A DNA stretch of 64,000 nt from NCBI GenBank assembly GCA_026986575.1, contig JALSOH010000006.1, positions 186,001 through 250,000 on the forward strand, given 5' to 3'. This DNA is from Thermoproteota archaeon. GTDB taxonomy: Archaea; Korarchaeota; Korarchaeia; Korarchaeales; Korarchaeaceae. Shown here piece by piece: positions 52,537 through 61,430 of this stretch (positions are counted from its first letter, which is position 1; every line of letters begins with the position of its first letter). Below the pieces are notes generated by a model. It made no database searches and was not told where the DNA came from. It was given only the letters and a program-made list of their open reading frames with translations. The translations under genes and the position numbers were made by a program.

Positions 52537-53808
52537 TTGGTGGATATACTCGAGAGCCCCCCTGAGTTCAAGAAGCTCAGGCTGCCCGAGGAGGGCGAGA
52601 AGGTAACAGTTAAGGACGGCAAGCTGGTCGTCTCTGATGAACCAATTATCGTATATATAGAGGGCGATGGCATCGGTCCCCAGATCGTGAGTCAGGCCCG
52701 AGCCGTGATGGATGCGGCTATAGAGAAGGCTTACGGGGGTAAGAGGAGGATAGTCTGGTGGGAGGCTTACGCCGGAGAGAAGGCCATGGAGCTCTACGGT
52801 GAATTACTGCCCGAAGATACGGTGCTAGCGATAAGGTACACCGTCCTAGCCCTCAAAGGCCCTCTGACCACTCCTGTGGGCACGGGATTCAGGAGCCTTA
52901 ATGTAGCCCTGAGGAAGAAGCTGGACCTCTACGCCAACATAAGGCCCGTCCAGTACTTTGGTCAGCCCGCCCCTCACTGCCATGCGGATAAAGTGGACTT
53001 CGTAATATTCAGGGAGAACACCGAGGATCTCTACGCGGGGATAGAGTGGACATACGATAGTCCGGAGGCTGAAAAGCTCAGAAAGTTCCTGAGGGAGGAA
53101 CTAGGCGTGGAAATAAGGTCTGACGCTGGCATAGGGATAAAGCCCATCTCCATATTCGGCACCAAAAGGCTCATGAGGAAAGCCATGCGGTACGCGATCG
53201 AGAATAAGAGGAGCCCAGTAACCATCATGCACAAGGGTAATATAATGAAGTACACAGAAGGTGCTTTCAGGAACTGGGCCTATGAGGTCGCGACTGAGGA
53301 GTTCAGGGAGTACGTGGTGACTGAGCAGGAGCTCTGGGAGCAGTACAATGGGGAGATGCCCGAAGGCAAGATATTGGTTAACGACAGGATAGCGGATAAC
53401 ATGCTCCAGCAGATAATAACTAGGCCGTGGGACTACGACATCATAGTGGCCCCGAACGTCAACGGCGATTACATAAGCGACGAGGCAAACGCCCTAGTCG
53501 GCGGGATAGGAATGGCCGCTGGCATGAACGCTGGTGACTACATGGCCCTGGCCGAGCCAGTGCATGGGACCGCTCCCAAATACGCTGGTAAAGATGTAGC
53601 CAATCCGACCGCTGAAATACTCAGCGGCTGCCTCCTGCTCGAGTACATGGGATGGAAAGAAGCTAGTGCTCTCATAAAGGACGCGATAAGGAAGGCGATA
53701 GCGGAGAAGAAGGTCACTCAGGACTTGGCTAGGCACATGCCCGGAGTCCAGCCGTTGAAGGCCAGCGAATACACGCAGGTGCTCATAGATCACATAAAGA
53801 GCGCCTAG
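52537..53808 (+). CDS. icd: Isocitrate dehydrogenase
   Basis: The 423-residue enzyme matches the NADP-type dimeric enzymes: YIEGDGIGPQIVSQARAV, GPLTTPVGTGFRSLNVALRK, NIRPVQYF, FRENTEDLYAGIEW, the catalytic Tyr/Lys region VTIMHKGNIMKYTEGAF, NDRIADNMLQQI, and GTAPKYAGKDVANPTAE. TTG 52537 has the strong site GGAGGTGA five bases before, overruling the long upstream extension. It belongs to the tricarboxylic-acid cycle. Confidence 0.93.
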   Translation: MVDILESPPEFKKLRLPEEGEKVTVKDGKLVVSDEPIIVYIEGDGIGPQIVSQARAVMDAAIEKAYGGKRRIVWWEAYAGEKAMELYGELLPEDTVLAIRYTVLALKGPLTTPVGTGFRSLNVALRKKLDLYANIRPVQYFGQPAPHCHADKVDFVIFRENTEDLYAGIEWTYDSPEAEKLRKFLREELGVEIRSDAGIGIKPISIFGTKRLMRKAMRYAIENKRSPVTIMHKGNIMKYTEGAFRNWAYEVATEEFREYVVTEQELWEQYNGEMPEGKILVNDRIADNMLQQIITRPWDYDIIVAPNVNGDYISDEANALVGGIGMAAGMNAGDYMALAEPVHGTAPKYAGKDVANPTAEILSGCLLLEYMGWKEASALIKDAIRKAIAEKKVTQDLARHMPGVQPLKASEYTQVLIDHIKSA

Positions 53809-53870
53809 ACTAACCTCCCCCTACTTTTCAGCTTGAAACGCTTTTTAAGGCCTTCAAGCGATTATTCCAG

Positions 53871-55145
53871 ATGAGGAAATCTCTCGTCACCGTTCTGCTG
53901 GTCACCTCCCTCTTCCTGCCACTCATCCCAGTCGGCGCCTGCATACCCACCGGTGGCGTGGTGGGTGCCATCTACGAGGGCAAACTGAAGCTGGACCGGG
54001 TCTACCACGCCTTCAAAGACATGGGTCTAAAGGTCGTCATCTCCGAGGAGAAGGTCCAAGGTCTCACGCTCAAGAGGGTGGAGGTGAGGCTCGGGGATCT
54101 AACTGGGAGGGGCAGGAAGGTACTCCACGGCTACGTTTATCAGGGATATAAGAAGTCGCTGGTCCTAGCCGAGGCGGATAAGAGTCTCTCCGACTCTCCC
54201 CTAAAATTGATGAAGCTGCTCCTAGCCTCAGCTGGTCTCGTCGACTTGGATAAGTTTTCCAGTCCCATCGAGAGCCACGATAATAAGATACCTCCCACAG
54301 CTCTCGTGAAGTGGTTGAAGGAGGAAAAGGGTCTTGAGGTAAAGCAGGAAATCCTGAGATGCGCGAGTGAAGGCGCGAAGATCTCCGTGGAAGGCAATGA
54401 GGTGGCGGTACTCTCGAACGAGATAGATAGGAACCTCTCCTTCAACTTGATCTCAAAGGCCCTCGAGGAGGTGGGTTTAAGGGCTGTCTGGCTCGATGCT
54501 ACCGACCCCAAGCAGGTTGCTAGGATCCTGAACTATCCAGCGGTCATAGTTCTCGGAGGCCCCCTCAGCCCTGGCTCCGGTTACGTCAGTAAGATCTACA
54601 TGCCGAAGGACGATGTCAGGAAGCTCCTTCTGAGAATGAAGGAGGGAAGAAAGGGAGGTGTGTTAGTAGAGGACGAGCTCCCGCTGGACAGGCCTTTGCT
54701 CGTGATCGCTGGAGTCGATAGGAACGATACGCGTGAGACCGCTAAGGCCTTCGCCTCCTCCGATCTACCCTCTAGGATAAAGGAGACGGTGCTCTCACTT
54801 CAGTCTGAGGGGAAGAAGGGCTTGTTTGAGCTCAGAGTCAGTAGTTCAGCCTCCTGCGGATCGATGGCCGGGAGAGACATCACGGTGGCGGTGGGCTACA
54901 ACGATCTCCTCATCCTTGTCAAGGAGAGTGCGCCCAATCCCTGCTACAGGCATGTAGTGCAGTGGTACGAGCTGGATCTGGACGACAGGGTGCTCAGAAT
55001 CGTGATCGACTTGGAGAGGAGTTCTAAAGCCTGTATACAGTGTCTGGCCGTCGTGGAGACGAGGATAAGTGCTGGCCCACTACCTGAAGGCGAGTGGACC
55101 GTTATAGCTAATGAGTTCACGAGGAGGGTTGTTCTAGGGTCATGA
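53871..55145 (+). CDS. Secreted protein with S-layer-like domain
   Basis: The 424-residue protein has a signal peptide (KSLVTVLLVTSLFLPLIPVG, residues 3-22). The central part contains AVIVLGGPLSPGSGYVSKI and LLVIAGVDRNDTRETAKAFA, a pair of motifs typical of archaeal S-layer or surface proteins. Several cysteines are in the mature part (CASEG, SSASCGS, NPCYRH, SKACIQC). ATG 53871 follows a short AT-rich leader. Its stop overlaps the radical SAM start (ATGA), which is odd for a surface protein. Function unknown. Confidence 0.6.
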   Translation: MRKSLVTVLLVTSLFLPLIPVGACIPTGGVVGAIYEGKLKLDRVYHAFKDMGLKVVISEEKVQGLTLKRVEVRLGDLTGRGRKVLHGYVYQGYKKSLVLAEADKSLSDSPLKLMKLLLASAGLVDLDKFSSPIESHDNKIPPTALVKWLKEEKGLEVKQEILRCASEGAKISVEGNEVAVLSNEIDRNLSFNLISKALEEVGLRAVWLDATDPKQVARILNYPAVIVLGGPLSPGSGYVSKIYMPKDDVRKLLLRMKEGRKGGVLVEDELPLDRPLLVIAGVDRNDTRETAKAFASSDLPSRIKETVLSLQSEGKKGLFELRVSSSASCGSMAGRDITVAVGYNDLLILVKESAPNPCYRHVVQWYELDLDDRVLRIVIDLERSSKACIQCLAVVETRISAGPLPEGEWTVIANEFTRRVVLGS

Positions 55146-56233
55146 CGAAGTGCGAGCTCTGCGGTAGCGCGAGGGTCAGCCAGTCCCTCTCAGTGTGCCT
55201 CGAGTGCCTCAGGAAGAGGCCGGACTCATTGGAGATCGTGAGGAGAAGGAGGGAGAGGTGGCGAACCTCCATGGACCTCCCGCCACATCCTCCGAGGGGA
55301 GGGGCGATCAAATGCCCGCTATGCGTGAACGGCTGCGAGCTGGATGATGGGGAGAGAGGGTATTGCGGGACCGTAATCAACAGGAACGGGCTAAGACCAC
55401 TGACAGAGAGCTGGAACTTGGCGACGGGCCTCTACTACTTGGATCCACTTCCCACCAACTGCGTCGCCACCCCAGTATGTCCTGCAGCTACTTGCCGCGG
55501 TTATCCGGAATTCACAGATACATGCGGCCCGGAAATCGGAAGATACAATCTAGCAGTCTTTTACGGATCGTGCAACCTCGACTGCTTCTTCTGCCAGAAC
55601 GCTGAACACAAGAGGATGGCTGCCATGGGAAGACCCCTCATGTCACTTAACTCCCTGCTCAGAGGAGCTCTGAGGGATGACGTCACCTGCATATGCGCCT
55701 TCGGAGGGGATCCCAGCCCATGGACGCCCCAACTCTTCTCGCTATACAGGAAGGTCAGGGATATGGCGTCTGGGATCAAGAGAATGTGCTGGGAGACTAA
55801 CGGGCTTCAGGATCAGAGGATGTTCCTGAAGATGGCTGAGGCCTCCCTAGAGAGTGGGGGAATAGTTAAAGTGGACTTCAAGGCTTGGACTCCCTCCGTA
55901 TATGAGGCCCTCACCGGGGTGAGGGGAAGGGACAGGGTGCTGGAGAACCTGAAGACGGCGGCGAGGCTCGCCAAAGAGAGGAAAGATCCGCCCCTGCTGG
56001 TCGTGAGCACGTTGATGGTCCCCTATTACGTGGATCTGGAGGAGATCAGGGGGATAGTCGAGTTCTTAGCCTCTTTGGATGCGAATATTCCATACGTGCT
56101 TCTGGCATTTCACCCAGATCACCTCGCCAGCGATCTACCCCTGACTAGGAGGGAGTTTGCTGAGGAGGCCGTCGAGGTCGCTAAGGAGCAGGGATTGGAG
56201 GTTTACTTGGGCAACGAGTGGCTCCTTTCCTAG
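55142..56233 (+). CDS. Radical SAM protein, AmmeMemoRadiSam-like
   Basis: The 363-residue enzyme carries the radical SAM C-x3-C-x2-C motif in GSCNLDCFFCQN (near residue 142). Before it lie two further cysteine groups, CELCGSARVSQSLSVCLEC and CPLCVNGCELDDGERGYC, the latter typical of the PflA-related AmmeMemoRadiSam group. FGGDPSPWTPQLF and MCWETNGLQDQ are the SAM-binding parts. The natural substrate of this group is not established. It is translationally coupled to the secreted protein, a hint of a shared role. Confidence 0.78.
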   Translation: MTKCELCGSARVSQSLSVCLECLRKRPDSLEIVRRRRERWRTSMDLPPHPPRGGAIKCPLCVNGCELDDGERGYCGTVINRNGLRPLTESWNLATGLYYLDPLPTNCVATPVCPAATCRGYPEFTDTCGPEIGRYNLAVFYGSCNLDCFFCQNAEHKRMAAMGRPLMSLNSLLRGALRDDVTCICAFGGDPSPWTPQLFSLYRKVRDMASGIKRMCWETNGLQDQRMFLKMAEASLESGGIVKVDFKAWTPSVYEALTGVRGRDRVLENLKTAARLAKERKDPPLLVVSTLMVPYYVDLEEIRGIVEFLASLDANIPYVLLAFHPDHLASDLPLTRREFAEEAVEVAKEQGLEVYLGNEWLLS

Positions 56234-56278
56234 CCCAATAAGAATATATTGGGATAATCGCCTCCACTACCGATAACA

Positions 56279-56956
56279 ATGAACAAACTTCTAGTATCTG
56301 TAGTGGTGATCTTGGCGGTCCTCTTCGTCGTGGGTCTCTATCTCCTAGCTGAAATGGCGGGAGGGACTTCTTTTGAGGAAAGATACGCCTCCATCAACAA
56401 GCTCACCTTCTCTGTGGGTAAGGGGAGCGTCCTGAAACAGGAACTCAGGATAGTAATGAGCTATGGGAACAAGAGCGTAGAGACCCAGAGGGCAGATAGG
56501 ACCGTCAGGGTGGATGACTTCTCTTGGCCAGCTTATCACCTGTGTCCTATGAACGAGACGGGCCCGACAGCGCAATGCTATGACGTGCCATTCAGCTTGG
56601 TGGCCATGCCCAAGGAGCTAATGGGCGTCGATACAATAGGCCTACCCTTCAACTTGGGGAAGGGGAATCAGATCGTCTTGAAGTACAACGGGATAACCAA
56701 TGTGGACACGCCTTGGGGGTCTCACCCAGTGGTCAACTACACAAACTTCACCGCTAGCTACCCTCAGCCCGATGTTAACATGACCACCAAGTTCTACTTC
56801 GATACGACCGAGGGTTACTTAGTGAGGATCGAGGTGTCCATAACGGACGGGAACCTCACCTCAACCGCGATCTTCCAGCTGACCGAGGTACCTCAGCTCA
56901 ACGGTCCTCTCGAGATCAGCAAGCCCGAGACTTGGGAGTGGGAGGGGAAGGACTGA
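56279..56956 (+). CDS. Membrane-anchored extracellular protein, unknown
   Basis: The 225-residue protein has one N-terminal membrane helix (LLVSVVVILAVLFVVGLYLL). A beta-rich outside domain with several N-glycosylation sequons (NKS, NET, NYT, NFT, NMT, NLT) follows. Two Cys (LCPMNE and QCYDV) might form a disulfide. The pattern FYFDTTEGYLVRIEV resembles archaeal secreted proteins of unknown role. Not recognised further. Confidence 0.6.
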   Translation: MNKLLVSVVVILAVLFVVGLYLLAEMAGGTSFEERYASINKLTFSVGKGSVLKQELRIVMSYGNKSVETQRADRTVRVDDFSWPAYHLCPMNETGPTAQCYDVPFSLVAMPKELMGVDTIGLPFNLGKGNQIVLKYNGITNVDTPWGSHPVVNYTNFTASYPQPDVNMTTKFYFDTTEGYLVRIEVSITDGNLTSTAIFQLTEVPQLNGPLEISKPETWEWEGKD

Positions 56957-57059
56957 AGATCAATTTGACCCGTTTCTTCCTCAATTCATAATCAGAATTA
57001 CCCTTACAATGCGATAAACATTTAATTAAAGGCAGAGAGCCTCCGCGTGAGGAGTGAAC

Positions 57060-57638
57060 ATGATACCAGAGGCCATAGATCTCCTGTGCATCCCCGTGCT
57101 TATGAACGAGGTGCCCCTCAGGCCTCTGAGTGATGAGGAGGCGGTTCGAATAGCCGAGAAGGTACTTAAAGTCCTCCCAACGCTCAAGGATATGAGGGTG
57201 GCGGTGATACCCTCCCTTTACTACGTCAGCGATCTGTTCAGTAGGTCTCTGTTTGACGAGATACCCGTGAACTCGGTCGCCCTAGCGGGACTCTTGGAGA
57301 GGAGGGGAAGGACGAGCAAAATATACGTATTAAATCCCTTCACCTCTAACGGACTTCTCCCGGTTCCCAGCGGGGTTGAAAACGGTAACGGCGGGCTTAC
57401 ATGGGCCACGATTCCTGTCGTTGCCTTCGGTGAGGGTTACGTCGACTTGGATGAGTACTTCCTCGAGAAAGACGATATGGATGGGATGATGAGGGAGCTG
57501 GAAGAGGCACTGGCCGAAGTGTACTCGCTATCCTACGTCAAGGCATTCCCCCCAGTCCTCGTCGAGGAGCTCTTAGAGGAGATAAGCCTGATAGAGGAGG
57601 AGCTGGATCAGGATCTCAAGGGGCTTTCGGCAGGCTAG
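57060..57638 (+). CDS. Conserved hypothetical protein
   Basis: About 192 residues with alternating strands and helices and an acidic C-terminal helix (LVEELLEEISLIEEELDQDL). The block VALAGLLERRGRTSKIYVLN followed by a Gly/Asn-rich loop faintly recalls the creatininase fold, but the metal ligands are not seen. ATG 57060 lies after GAGGAGTGA; a TATA-like TTTAATTAAA (57021-57030) precedes. The end overlaps the convergent argH by four bases. Not recognised. Confidence 0.5.
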   Translation: MIPEAIDLLCIPVLMNEVPLRPLSDEEAVRIAEKVLKVLPTLKDMRVAVIPSLYYVSDLFSRSLFDEIPVNSVALAGLLERRGRTSKIYVLNPFTSNGLLPVPSGVENGNGGLTWATIPVVAFGEGYVDLDEYFLEKDDMDGMMRELEEALAEVYSLSYVKAFPPVLVEELLEEISLIEEELDQDLKGLSAG

Positions 57639-59011
57639 TCCCCCACACCCATGGAAAGGAGGGATCTCTCGGCCTCCACCTTCTCCTCCTCGTAGGATGC
57701 GAGTCTCTCGATATCGTCCCTCAGCAATCTTCTCCTTGACTCTATCTCCTTAGTGAGCAGCTCGGGGTTAGGGGCTCCTCTTCCTCTCTCCCTTAAGACG
57801 TCTTCCACATCTGGGACATCTACCCCCAGCTTATCAGCGGCCTTAAGCAGGTCCCACCCCACCTCCCTAAGGGTCGAGGCCAGCAGCGAGTGGGCCTCCC
57901 TGTAAGTGATCTCTCTTTCCCTAGCGAGCCTTTCGGCGATGTCCTGAGCAAGTGTATCAGGCACGACGATTTCCTTGAACTTTATACCCTTCATCAGGTC
58001 CGCTAATACCCTAGCCGAGGATGTTGCTTCCTCAACCGGTATCAACATATGGAGATTTGCCTCTTGGAGGTCCAGATTGTACCCGCTGGGAATCCCTTTA
58101 GTCACTGTGAGCAGGGAGATTAAGGACCCGATCACTGTTCCGGCCTTCGCCCTTATGAGCTCTAGGGTAACCGCGTTCCTCTTCTGGGGCATGATGCTGC
58201 TGGTCGAGATGTGCTCTTGCGGCAGCTCAACTAGAGAGAACTGGGGTGTCGACCAGATTACCAAGTCCTCCGCGACTCTGCTAAGGACGACCATCAGGCT
58301 CGCCACGGTGCCCACCGAGAGAGACGCAAACGTCCTGCTTCCAGTAGCTAGCAGGGTGTTGCTCTCCACTCCCGAGAATCCCAAAAGTTCCGCAAGCCTA
58401 CCTCTATTAAGTGGGACCGAACTTCCAGCCACTGGGCCGGAGCCCAGCGGACAGAGATCTACCACTTCCCTTAACACGTGCCATATTGTCCTGTAGTGGT
58501 GGAAGACCTCGCCCTCCACGTACAACAGGTAATGTGAGGCTAAGGACGGCTGGGCTGGTTGGAGGTGCGTGAAGAGGGGTATTTTGACGTTGAGGTGTCT
58601 CTCTGCTGAGTCGAGTAGGGATCCCCTCAGCCTGTTGAGCTCCCAGAGCAGACCGATAAGCTTCCACCTGAGAACCAGCCTGAGGGCAGTGGCGACCTGA
58701 TCGTTCCTGCTCTTACCATAGGCCAACCAGCCAGCATTCTTCCCAGCCTTCTCGAGAAGCCAAGCCTCCAAGGCCTCGTGCACATCCTCATACTCCCCCG
58801 AGAGTATCTCCCCCTCCCTCTTAAGGGCCTCCCTCAACCACGTCAGGACGTGATAGGCGTTCTTCGGTACGATCTCCCTTTCCAACAGGTGGAAAAAGTG
58901 AGCGTAGGCAGTGAGCACCACTGCCCTGAATAAGGCCTTATCCGAATCTAGGGATGAAGTGAACTCGGCGAGCCAGTCCGGCTGATCACCCAATCCCGAC
59001 CTTCGATACAC
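57635..59011 (-). CDS. argH: Argininosuccinate lyase
   Basis: The 458-residue enzyme splits argininosuccinate to arginine and fumarate. The signature loop SSIMPQKRNAVTLELIRAKA (GSSxMPxKxN type, about residues 265-285) is intact, as are FTHLQPAQPS with the catalytic His and the N-terminal GKSRNDQVAT. It overlaps argG by 26 bases, so the two are one unit. Confidence 0.94.
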   Translation of the reverse strand: MYRRSGLGDQPDWLAEFTSSLDSDKALFRAVVLTAYAHFFHLLEREIVPKNAYHVLTWLREALKREGEILSGEYEDVHEALEAWLLEKAGKNAGWLAYGKSRNDQVATALRLVLRWKLIGLLWELNRLRGSLLDSAERHLNVKIPLFTHLQPAQPSLASHYLLYVEGEVFHHYRTIWHVLREVVDLCPLGSGPVAGSSVPLNRGRLAELLGFSGVESNTLLATGSRTFASLSVGTVASLMVVLSRVAEDLVIWSTPQFSLVELPQEHISTSSIMPQKRNAVTLELIRAKAGTVIGSLISLLTVTKGIPSGYNLDLQEANLHMLIPVEEATSSARVLADLMKGIKFKEIVVPDTLAQDIAERLAREREITYREAHSLLASTLREVGWDLLKAADKLGVDVPDVEDVLRERGRGAPNPELLTKEIESRRRLLRDDIERLASYEEEKVEAERSLLSMGVGD

Positions 59012-60203
59012 CCCTCCTCGCCGCCCTCGCCATGAGTGTGTGAAGTCCCCAGGCCTGTATGAAGCCCCTAGCCTCCTCGTCGGTGGGATACCATCCCTCG
59101 TCGTATCCCGCGACCTCCAGGCTGTAGGCAGCGTACTGGGACTTCCTACCCACCACGACCGCGCTTCCCTTATAGAGCTTCAACCTGACCTCCCCTGTGA
59201 CGAACTCGTTCATCCTCCAGATCATCTCTTGGAGGCTTTCCCTCAAGGGGTCGCCCCACAGCCCCTCGTAAACCAGGTTGGTCCATTCCCTATCGGCCAG
59301 CTCCTTGAACTGCAGCTCCCTCCTCGTCAGCACCAGCTTCTCCAAGTCCTTGTGGGCCTTCAGGATGACCACAGCAGCCGGGGCCTCATAGACCTCCCTG
59401 CTCTTGAACCCTATGATCCTACTCTCCATGTGATCTATCCTCCCTATCCCATGCTTTCCGGCTAGGGAGTTCATCTCTACTATAAGTTCGCTCAGACTCA
59501 TCTCCTCCCCGTTGAGGGAACTGGGGAGTCCCTCCTCGAACCCCAGTGTCACGTACTCGGGGGAGTCGGGAGCCTTCTCCAGTGAGACCGTCCACTCGAA
59601 AGCGTCTTCGGGGGGCTCGTTCCAGGGATTCTCAACCGGACCGCCCTCTATGCTCCTGCCCCAGAGGTTCTGATCTATCGAGTACTTGCTGTGGCTTTCC
59701 GGTATCCTTAACCCCCTAGACCTGGCATACTCCATCTCCTGCTGTCTCGTCCAGCGCCATATCCTAGTGGGTGCCACGACCTTAAGATCTGGGTTGAGGG
59801 CCCTTACAGTTATGTCGAACCTCACCTGATCGTTGCCCTTGGAAGTGCAGCCGTGCGCGACCGCATCGGCACCTTCCTTCTCGGCTATCTCGACCAGCTT
59901 GGTAGATATCAGTGGCCTGGAGAGAGCACTGGAGAGGGGATACTCGCCCTCGTACTTGGCGTTGGCCCTTATGGCCGGGGCCACGTAGTCACTGACGAAC
60001 TCATCCACCAAGTTCAAGCCATAGTGCTTGACGGCGCCGGCCTCGTACGCTCTCCTCTCCACATCCTTCAGATCGGTTCCCTGCCCGATCTCAGCTGTAA
60101 ACGTGACTACTTTAATCCCTTGCTCGGTGAACCACTTTATGGCGACAGTGGTATCTAATCCGCCTGAGTAGGCCAAAACTACCTTGGAGATGCTCTCATT
60201 CAA
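58986..60203 (-). CDS. argG: Argininosuccinate synthase
   Basis: The 405-residue ATP pyrophosphatase joins citrulline and aspartate. The PP-loop is VVLAYSGGLDTTVAIKW at the N-terminus, GCTSKGNDQVRFD forms the citrulline/aspartate site, and YSIDQNLWGRSIEGG is diagnostic. Start TTG 60203. Citrulline must come from a gene elsewhere, since no ornithine carbamoyltransferase is in the window. Confidence 0.94.
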   Translation of the reverse strand: MNESISKVVLAYSGGLDTTVAIKWFTEQGIKVVTFTAEIGQGTDLKDVERRAYEAGAVKHYGLNLVDEFVSDYVAPAIRANAKYEGEYPLSSALSRPLISTKLVEIAEKEGADAVAHGCTSKGNDQVRFDITVRALNPDLKVVAPTRIWRWTRQQEMEYARSRGLRIPESHSKYSIDQNLWGRSIEGGPVENPWNEPPEDAFEWTVSLEKAPDSPEYVTLGFEEGLPSSLNGEEMSLSELIVEMNSLAGKHGIGRIDHMESRIIGFKSREVYEAPAAVVILKAHKDLEKLVLTRRELQFKELADREWTNLVYEGLWGDPLRESLQEMIWRMNEFVTGEVRLKLYKGSAVVVGRKSQYAAYSLEVAGYDEGWYPTDEEARGFIQAWGLHTLMARAARRGVSKVGIG

Positions 60204-60475
60204 AGGAGGAATCTCCGGTAACGCACACTACTCACCTTGAGGGCTCGGTTCTCAGTCTGATTATAAAGTTACCTGTCTTCAAGCTGTCCACCACTAGTCC
60301 TCGGTAGAACTCCCCAAGGTTTCGCACTTCTCCTTCTTAAATTGGGGAGTTCCTTCTTGATGAACGCTCGTCAGGCCAACTTCACGACGATCCGATCGGT
60401 AACGTTTCGACCGTTTCCAGCCGTCCCAAACATGGCCCTAATTAGTCTGGCCTGCTAGATAGAAGGGGGATCTGC

Positions 60476-61246
60476 TTGAACTTCGGGGTCTTGTTATCAC
60501 TCGCTGTGATCGTGACACTCATTTTCTCGATAACAGCCTTTCTCTACGTCCAAGGACAGCCTAAGGAGGAGATCAGACGTATGGAACCCGTTATGGACGT
60601 CAAGAATCTTAAAGACATGAGAATAGAGCTGGAAAGAGTGAGAAAGGTCATGTGGATAGGTCCTCATGCCGATGATGAGGTTTACGTGGCTGGTCTCTTG
60701 CATTACGCCAGCTTGAAGGGAAAAGACTGCATTATAGTGGCCTACAGGGCGGGTGGCGAGAGGAGGAAACTGAATCTGATGTCAGCAGAACTTCTGGGGT
60801 GTAATTACACTTACTTGTCCAGTTATCCTGGAAGGAGCGTAAAGGAAAAGATAAGATCGCTCCTTACATCCGAATCTCCAGATCTGATACTGACATTTCA
60901 TCCTGAGACGGGCTTTAGGATGAGCGAAGCTCACGCCAAAGTGGGTGAGCTTGTTACGGGGGTGATTTCAAGCGGGAATTACAGCATTAAGCTGTTTTAC
61001 ATCCTCAACAAGGATCCAACCTTGGAGAAGCTGTTGGGTGGAGCTGATCGCTCGAAACAGACCCATTACCTCGACCTAAATCTGATCGTGGGCAATGAGA
61101 GCTTGTTTGAGGTTAAGATAGCGGACATATGCGTCTACTCGAAGGCAATTCCAGCGGCTAAGGCGATCTGCGAGGACGCAGGAGGAATGCAAGACAGGAT
61201 GTTAAGATACGAGTTTTACGAGGAGTACACTCCTAGCGATTCATGA
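60476..61246 (+). CDS. Membrane-anchored PIG-L family deacetylase
   Basis: The 256-residue protein has an N-terminal signal anchor (VLLSLAVIVTLIFSITAFLY). A LmbE/PIG-L domain follows with the zinc motif GPHADDEVYVAG (near residue 62), FHPETGFRMSEAHAKVGEL and the conserved YEFYEEY end. PIG-L enzymes remove N-acetyl groups from amino-sugar lipids or glycosides. The anchor suggests activity outside the membrane on a surface glycan. TTG 60476 follows GGGGGAT. The 272-base gap before it, shared with argG, holds no other feature I can see. Confidence 0.8.
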   Translation: MNFGVLLSLAVIVTLIFSITAFLYVQGQPKEEIRRMEPVMDVKNLKDMRIELERVRKVMWIGPHADDEVYVAGLLHYASLKGKDCIIVAYRAGGERRKLNLMSAELLGCNYTYLSSYPGRSVKEKIRSLLTSESPDLILTFHPETGFRMSEAHAKVGELVTGVISSGNYSIKLFYILNKDPTLEKLLGGADRSKQTHYLDLNLIVGNESLFEVKIADICVYSKAIPAAKAICEDAGGMQDRMLRYEFYEEYTPSDS

Positions 61247-61381
61247 ATGACCTCGGATGAAGAGACTACACTAGGAGGTAATCGTACCGTGTTCTCACCA
61301 AACTCCTCATAGGTGGACGATCTCGATTCTGCAGGAACTCACAAACCGGATGTGACGCGCGAAGCGTGATAGCGCCGTTGA

Positions 61382-61412
61382 CCGATAATCAATATCGGAT
61401 AACGAATATAAG
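61382..61412 (+). promoter_or_regulatory. Imperfect palindrome and TATA box of the tungstate transporter
   Basis: CCGATAATCAATATCGG (61382-61398, six-base arms) directly precedes the TATA box AATATAAG (61405-61412), which is about 23-26 bases from GTG 61431/61434, so the message is probably leaderless. The palindrome is well placed for a repressor or activator sensing the anion. Confidence 0.5.
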
Positions 61413-61430
61413 TAACTGAGTCGGCCCAAT

